Below are positions 12,454 through 15,136 of a stretch of 15,136 nt of DNA, in pieces; position 1 is the stretch's first letter, and each line of letters begins with the position of its first letter. A program made the translations under genes and the position numbers. Location of the stretch: assembly GCA_016934355.1 (NCBI GenBank), contig JAFGTA010000128.1, positions 1 through 15,136 of the forward strand. The letters run 5' to 3'. This stretch comes from Candidatus Bathyarchaeota archaeon. Lineage in GTDB: Archaea; Thermoproteota; Bathyarchaeia; TCS64. Under the pieces are notes generated by a model. It was not told the origin of the DNA. It worked only from the letters and a program-made list of their open reading frames with translations, and ran no database searches.

Positions 12454-12837
12454 ATGGCGATGGAAAGAGAACTGCTAAAGAACGCGTTTAGCAAACCGTG
12501 CACACTGATATACCCCTTCGAGAAGCTAGACCCGCCGGAGGGTCTCAGGGGGAAGCACGAGTTCGACCCTGACAAGTGCATCGGCTGCGGCCTATGCGCT
12601 AGGGTGTGCCCAAGCTTCAGCATAACCTTGAAGGGCGGCCCGGGCCCCAAGTGTACGGGGTTACTAATAGACTTGGGCAAGTGTCTCTTCTGCCAGCAGT
12701 GCGAGGAGGTTTGCCCGAGGGACGCGCTTTGGCTGACCACCGACTACGAGCTCGCCGTTATAAACAAGGCCGACGGAATCCTTGACTTTGACAGGACGCC
12801 GCCGACACCCAAGGCTCCTCCGAAGAAAGAGGAGTAA
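12454..12837 (+). CDS. nuoI: NuoI-type 2x[4Fe-4S] ferredoxin-like subunit
   Basis: This is the electron entry subunit of the module. The 127-residue protein has two cluster motifs, CIGCGLCARVCP (C42, C45, C48, C52) and CLFCQQCEEVCP (C77, C80, C83, C87), each with the usual cross-over proline. These should bind two [4Fe-4S] clusters that relay electrons to the NuoB cluster. The C-terminus is a proline/lysine-rich tail. The ATG follows the nuoH stop by one base, and GGGAGTGATCT precedes it, nearly the same leader as for the ATP synthase A gene. No NuoE, NuoF, NuoG or FpoF gene is present next to it, so reduced ferredoxin probably docks here directly. It is the last gene of the plus-strand run. 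Confidence 0.95.
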   Translation: MAMERELLKNAFSKPCTLIYPFEKLDPPEGLRGKHEFDPDKCIGCGLCARVCPSFSITLKGGPGPKCTGLLIDLGKCLFCQQCEEVCPRDALWLTTDYELAVINKADGILDFDRTPPTPKAPPKKEE

Positions 12838-12969
12838 GGCCCCCTTTCTTAACCAATTTTCATTCTAAGGAATATCATCGTATTAGGCATGAAGATTTTG
12901 TTCCTATAGGATTTCGAGGAGTATGGATACTCTTAGGGTATCGAACACGTTCAAGGTTATGTTCGGCGA
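12838..12969. other. Convergent intergenic region with short palindromes
   Basis: These 132 bases lie between the 3' ends of nuoI (plus) and hycI (minus). The plus strand starts with the pyrimidine-rich CCCCCTTTCTT and AATTTTC (12841-12865), a plausible terminator for the nuoA-to-I message. Further on are the perfect palindrome TCCTATAGGA (12902-12911) and the inverted repeat GAGTAT/ATACTC (12919-12932), part of which can also pair with GTATC at 12938-12942. No gene is seen. Confidence 0.4.
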
Positions 12970-13452
12970 TTAGACTGATAGGATGCGGTGAAGCGTATCC
13001 GCGATCCTTTTGGAGGCTGCTGTGAGCTCGTCGCTCATATCCTCGCCGAACCTGATTGATCTGGGTTGTATCCCCAGCAGCAGCACCTCGATCCCGAGGC
13101 TCTTCTCGATGTAGCTTATGAAGATGTTCAGCGGTAGGCTGTGAGTCGAGATGGCTTGGCCGCCTATCCTCTCGGAGTCGATGAGCTTTGTGTCTCCGGG
13201 CGAGCCGCCGAAGTTCGCGGCGTCAAGAAGAAGCACGTGGGTCGGCTTGTATTTCTCCACCTTTCCTGTGAACGCCTCCGGAACGGTCTCCGTGTTCAGG
13301 AGCATCACGTCATCGAGGCTACTGCCTTGAAGCAGCTCGATTATTCTGACGCCCACGCCGTCGTCACCCCTCATGGGGTTGCCGATGCCGACGAGGACGA
13401 CTCTTCGCTCACCCTCGCCAAGATAGTCCCTGAGTTCCTGTTCTAGAGCCAT
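12970..13452 (-). CDS. hycI: Hydrogenase maturation endopeptidase, HycI type
   Basis: This protease removes the C-terminal tail of a [NiFe]-hydrogenase large subunit once nickel has been inserted, closing the active site. The 160-residue product (E. coli HycI has 156) shows the family pattern VGIGNPMRGDDGVG with an active aspartate (D30 or D31), LLLDAANFGG with D77, ISTHSLPL with H104 and LLGIQPRSI. The latter two resemble HycI, which serves group 4 enzymes. Its presence beside a cluster whose large subunit keeps the nickel ligands and a cleavable tail links the two. A start at 13509 would add 19 residues without similarity; the ATG at 13452 gives the normal N-terminus and has a TATA-like element about 31 bases before it. 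Confidence 0.92.
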   Translation of the reverse strand: MALEQELRDYLGEGERRVVLVGIGNPMRGDDGVGVRIIELLQGSSLDDVMLLNTETVPEAFTGKVEKYKPTHVLLLDAANFGGSPGDTKLIDSERIGGQAISTHSLPLNIFISYIEKSLGIEVLLLGIQPRSIRFGEDMSDELTAASKRIADTLHRILSV

Positions 13453-13478
13453 GCCTAGCCTTCTTGGGGATTCGGCGG

Positions 13479-13487
13479 CTAAAAACC
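13479..13487 (-). promoter_or_regulatory. Possible TATA-like element before hycI
   Basis: The minus strand reads GGTTTTTAG about 31 bases before the preferred hycI ATG, a suitable distance for a leaderless or very short-leader transcript. A second candidate lies further up, where TAGTTTTAACTA (13555-13566) is both TATA-like and an inverted repeat. Neither has a strong BRE. Confidence 0.3.
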
Positions 13488-13592
13488 ATCTGGAATGTTT
13501 CGCAGCCATTTGGTCTACACTGTTTGAGCGAGAAACGGTCCTAAGCAGTGCGTTTAGTTAAAACTAGTGAATTATAGATAAAATAATGTGTA

Positions 13593-14531
13593 TTATAGCT
13601 GGGACGCCACCTCGTCCCTGAACCTCGCCAGCATCTTAACGTTTTCTTCTATGCTCTTCGACGGCCTTATGTTGATGATGCTCATCTTCATGCCCAGGTC
13701 CATTGCCTGTCTCCACTTATCCACTAGAACCTCGGCTGTGCCCACGAAGTCATATTTCCTCGCCTCGGCTGGGTCAGTCCCTCTTTCACCCCATTTCCTG
13801 AGGGTCACCTCGTACTCTTCCTCGTCTTTCGCGAGGTAGACGCTGGGCGCAAACCCACTGATGAACACGTCCTCCGTCAAACTGCCGTGCTTCTCGAGAG
13901 ACGAGTGGTAAAGACCGAGGATCCTCTCGACGTTCCTCAGGTTGCCTGACGCGTTGATACCATCCGCGTACTTGGCGGTGACGTTGATCAGCCTCGGCTG
14001 GCGCGCCCCTACCGAAACCCTGAACGGCCTCTGTACGGGCTGCGGGATGTTCACCGCTTCTCGGAGGGTCCAGTATCTGCCCTTGTAGCTGAACACCTCG
14101 TTGTGAAGCATCCCCTTGAGTATCTCGACGGACTCCTTGAGCCTGGACACCCTCTCACCCGCGCTGGGCATGCCTCTTCCCTTCTCCATGATGTCGTACC
14201 CGAGGTACTCGGGCTCGTTCCAGCCTGCCCCGAGGATGAGCTCGTAGCGTCCGCTCGTCATGATGTCGAGGGCGGTGGCGGATTTGGCGAGGTACGCAGG
14301 GTTCCTGAGGCTGTTAAAGAGGGTGATGTGTCCCAGACGTATCTTCTCGGTCTGGACGCCCAGCCCCGCCATGGCAGTCCATGCCTCCAAGTAGGGCTCC
14401 TTAACGTCCGATAGCCCCTGCACGTGGTCGTTTAGAAAGACACCATAGTAACCCAGATCCTCCGCTGCTCTTGCGAGCTCAAGCATTTTATCGTAGGTTA
14501 CTGCTGACCTGATGTAGACGCCGAATTGCAT
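13593..14531 (-). CDS. Luciferase-like (LLM) F420-dependent oxidoreductase family protein
   Basis: A 312-residue TIM-barrel flavin/F420 enzyme. Visible family marks are ARAAEDLGYYGVFLNDHV at the N-terminus, IRLGHITLFNSLRNPAYLAK, TSGRYELILGAGWNEPEY, RVSRLKESVEILKGML, FSYKGRYWTLREA, PFRVSVGARQPRLI, and a C-terminal FVGTAEVLVDKWRQAMDLGM. This matches the bacterial luciferase-like family, whose archaeal members usually use F420 as hydride carrier (as methylene-tetrahydromethanopterin reductase does). The substrate cannot be told; many members have none assigned. A TATA box centred 26 bases before the ATG and the lack of a Shine-Dalgarno motif suggest a leaderless transcript. There is no sign that it is functionally tied to the hydrogenase beyond lying upstream of hycI. 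Confidence 0.85.
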   Translation of the reverse strand: MQFGVYIRSAVTYDKMLELARAAEDLGYYGVFLNDHVQGLSDVKEPYLEAWTAMAGLGVQTEKIRLGHITLFNSLRNPAYLAKSATALDIMTSGRYELILGAGWNEPEYLGYDIMEKGRGMPSAGERVSRLKESVEILKGMLHNEVFSYKGRYWTLREAVNIPQPVQRPFRVSVGARQPRLINVTAKYADGINASGNLRNVERILGLYHSSLEKHGSLTEDVFISGFAPSVYLAKDEEEYEVTLRKWGERGTDPAEARKYDFVGTAEVLVDKWRQAMDLGMKMSIINIRPSKSIEENVKMLARFRDEVASQL

Positions 14532-14553
14532 GGGACTTGAGAACTATGATCCC

Positions 14554-14560
14554 ATTTAAA
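14554..14560 (-). promoter_or_regulatory. TATA box of the LLM oxidoreductase gene
   Basis: TTTAAAT on the minus strand, preceded by ACGAGG, is centred 26 bases upstream of the ATG at 14531. This is the canonical geometry for a leaderless archaeal transcript, and no ribosome binding site lies in the gap. Confidence 0.6.
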
Positions 14561-14573
14561 CCTCGTTGCTGCT

Positions 14574-14801
14574 TCACTCGATGACCTTACTAAGCTTGTA
14601 GTTGCCTACCATCCGCTCTATCCGCTGCCGCAGCTTACGCACCTCGTCCTCGTGTACACGTATCTTCTGGAGGGACGTTTCTATCAGGACGACGTCATCC
14701 GGCGTGATCTCCTTGTCAGAGATTATCTCGTTAAGCTCCTTTACAGGGCATTCAGGGAAATGCGTGATGAGTGATGACCAAAGCTCGTTAGAAACCTTCA
14801 A
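14574..14801 (-). CDS. Small helical protein of unknown function (75 aa)
   Basis: I do not recognise the family. The 75-residue product is hydrophilic and mostly helical: an N-terminal segment MKVSNELWSSLITHFPECPV, an acidic middle, and a charged heptad-like helix from about residue 40 (ETSLQKIRVHEDEVRKLRQR) that could form a short coiled coil. No membrane segment or metal motif is seen (one cysteine). The start is TTG, supported by GGGAGG five bases upstream; a stop closes the frame just above, so no longer version is possible. It ends 42 bases before the LLM gene, which has its own promoter. It shares its upstream region with the divergent MFS gene. Confidence 0.6.
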   Translation of the reverse strand: MKVSNELWSSLITHFPECPVKELNEIISDKEITPDDVVLIETSLQKIRVHEDEVRKLRQRIERMVGNYKLSKVIE

Positions 14802-14922
14802 GAGAGCCTCCCTCGCCTGCCACTGAGATCATCATAGAAACCACCACGGATAATTGTTACTGTTTGTTAACAACATTTTAACCTGAGCAGCCATGTCTTA
14901 TTGTCTCTAGGAGCATAATCGG
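14802..14922. promoter_or_regulatory. Divergent promoter region of the small unknown gene and the MFS gene
   Basis: Within 121 bases lie the perfect palindrome TTGTTAACAA (14864-14873), a nearby direct repeat of TTGTTA, and ATTTTAA (14875-14881). The last reads as a TATA-like word on both strands. On the plus strand it would place the start about 20 bases before the MFS ribosome binding site AGGAG (14909-14913). The palindrome beside the TATA element could be a repressor site. Confidence 0.4.
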
Positions 14923-15136
14923 TTGAGTAAGTCTAAGCTGCCTTTCAAGTCGCCTGTCTTCTACGGGTGGGTTATCGTCGCCGTCTCAAGCCTCGTCATG
15001 TTCTTCAGCGGCCCCGGCCAGACGTACAGTGTCAGCGTCTTCATCGACAGCTACATCAACGAGTACGGCTGGAGTCGCAGCGTCGTCAGCAGCATGTACA
15101 GCGTCGGCACCTTCAGCGCCGGCATGCTAATGGGGC
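14923..15136 (+). CDS. MFS transporter, N-terminal part (runs off the right edge)
   Basis: The first 71 codons of a membrane transporter are visible. The start FYGWVIVAVSSLVMFFSGPG is the first membrane helix, followed by YSVSVFIDSYINEYGWSRSV and the second helix beginning VGTFSAGMLMG. This FYGW...GWSRS pattern is typical of the oxalate/formate- and monocarboxylate-type branch of the major facilitator superfamily. The TTG start is supported by AGGAG nine bases upstream. The substrate is not predictable from this fragment. Orientation is opposite to the unknown gene and LLM gene, and there is no obvious link to the hydrogenase cluster. Confidence 0.85.
   Translation, partial: MSKSKLPFKSPVFYGWVIVAVSSLVMFFSGPGQTYSVSVFIDSYINEYGWSRSVVSSMYSVGTFSAGMLMG

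Noticed and set aside
8249..12837. Reading the cluster as an ordinary NADH dehydrogenase or F420H2 dehydrogenase (Fpo)
   Set aside because: The large subunit keeps all four nickel-iron cysteines, NuoB has CxxC, a HycI protease is adjacent, and no NuoEFG or FpoF gene is present.
12838..12969. tRNA, small RNA or CRISPR in the larger intergenic gaps
   Set aside because: No cloverleaf, no repeated spacer-like units and no long stable stem could be found by eye here or at 8763-9003; only short palindromes are present.
13453..13509. N-terminal extension of hycI
   Set aside because: The 19 extra residues precede the normal family start, contain the TATA-like element and lack a ribosome binding site.
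1..15136. Insertion sequences, integrase genes or attachment sites
   Set aside because: No transposase- or integrase-like product and no long direct or inverted repeats were seen; base composition is even apart from the AT-rich promoter gaps.

Overview
The window looks archaeal. It has an A-type (archaeal/vacuolar-type) ATP synthase cluster, a F420-type luciferase-like oxidoreductase, BRE/TATA-like promoters (some placed for leaderless transcripts), GGAGG/GGAGTGAT-type ribosome binding sites, several TTG and GTG starts, and heavy AGG/AGA and ATA codon use. A Thermoproteota-type (TACK) archaeon with a ferredoxin- or F420-based anaerobic metabolism is my best guess. The lineage cannot be fixed from this window alone.

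Layout. (1) Positions 1-2586, minus strand: ATP synthase genes in the order F-H-E-A, with A running off the left edge. (2) Positions 2696-8762, minus strand: a tightly overlapping run read in the order J-J'-K-N-L-M, which is the membrane arm of a complex I-like enzyme including three antiporter-type subunits. (3) Positions 8763-9003: an AT-rich divergent promoter region. (4) Positions 9004-12837, plus strand: a second run A-B-C-D-H-I, holding the catalytic/electron-transfer module and its membrane anchors. (5) Minus strand: a HycI-type hydrogenase maturation endopeptidase (12970-13452), a luciferase-like oxidoreductase (13593-14531) and a 75-residue unknown protein (14574-14801). (6) From 14923, plus strand: the start of an MFS transporter.

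Main conclusion. By gene content regions 2-4 look like an Fpo/Nuo (complex I) operon, but the catalytic subunits are hydrogenase-like. The NuoD-type protein keeps both CxxC nickel-iron ligand pairs (C66/C69 and C358/C361) and a 29-residue C-terminal tail of the kind removed by HycI. The NuoB-type protein has the hydrogenase CxxC spacing rather than the tandem CC of complex I. A maturation protease gene lies next to the cluster, and no NADH- or F420-input subunit is present. I read this as a group 4 membrane-bound [NiFe] hydrogenase built on a complete complex I-like body (A, B, C, D, H, I, J, J', K, L, M, N). It would probably couple ferredoxin and protons/H2 to ion pumping, with the gradient usable by the ATP synthase encoded next door. 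Several membrane subunits depart from complex I towards the Mrp/Mbh pattern (split J with an MbhE/MrpA-like second half, K without its second glutamate, NuoM- and NuoN-type subunits without the TM8 lysine, NuoA without the FDxE glutamate). That makes the complex a candidate intermediate between membrane-bound hydrogenases and complex I.
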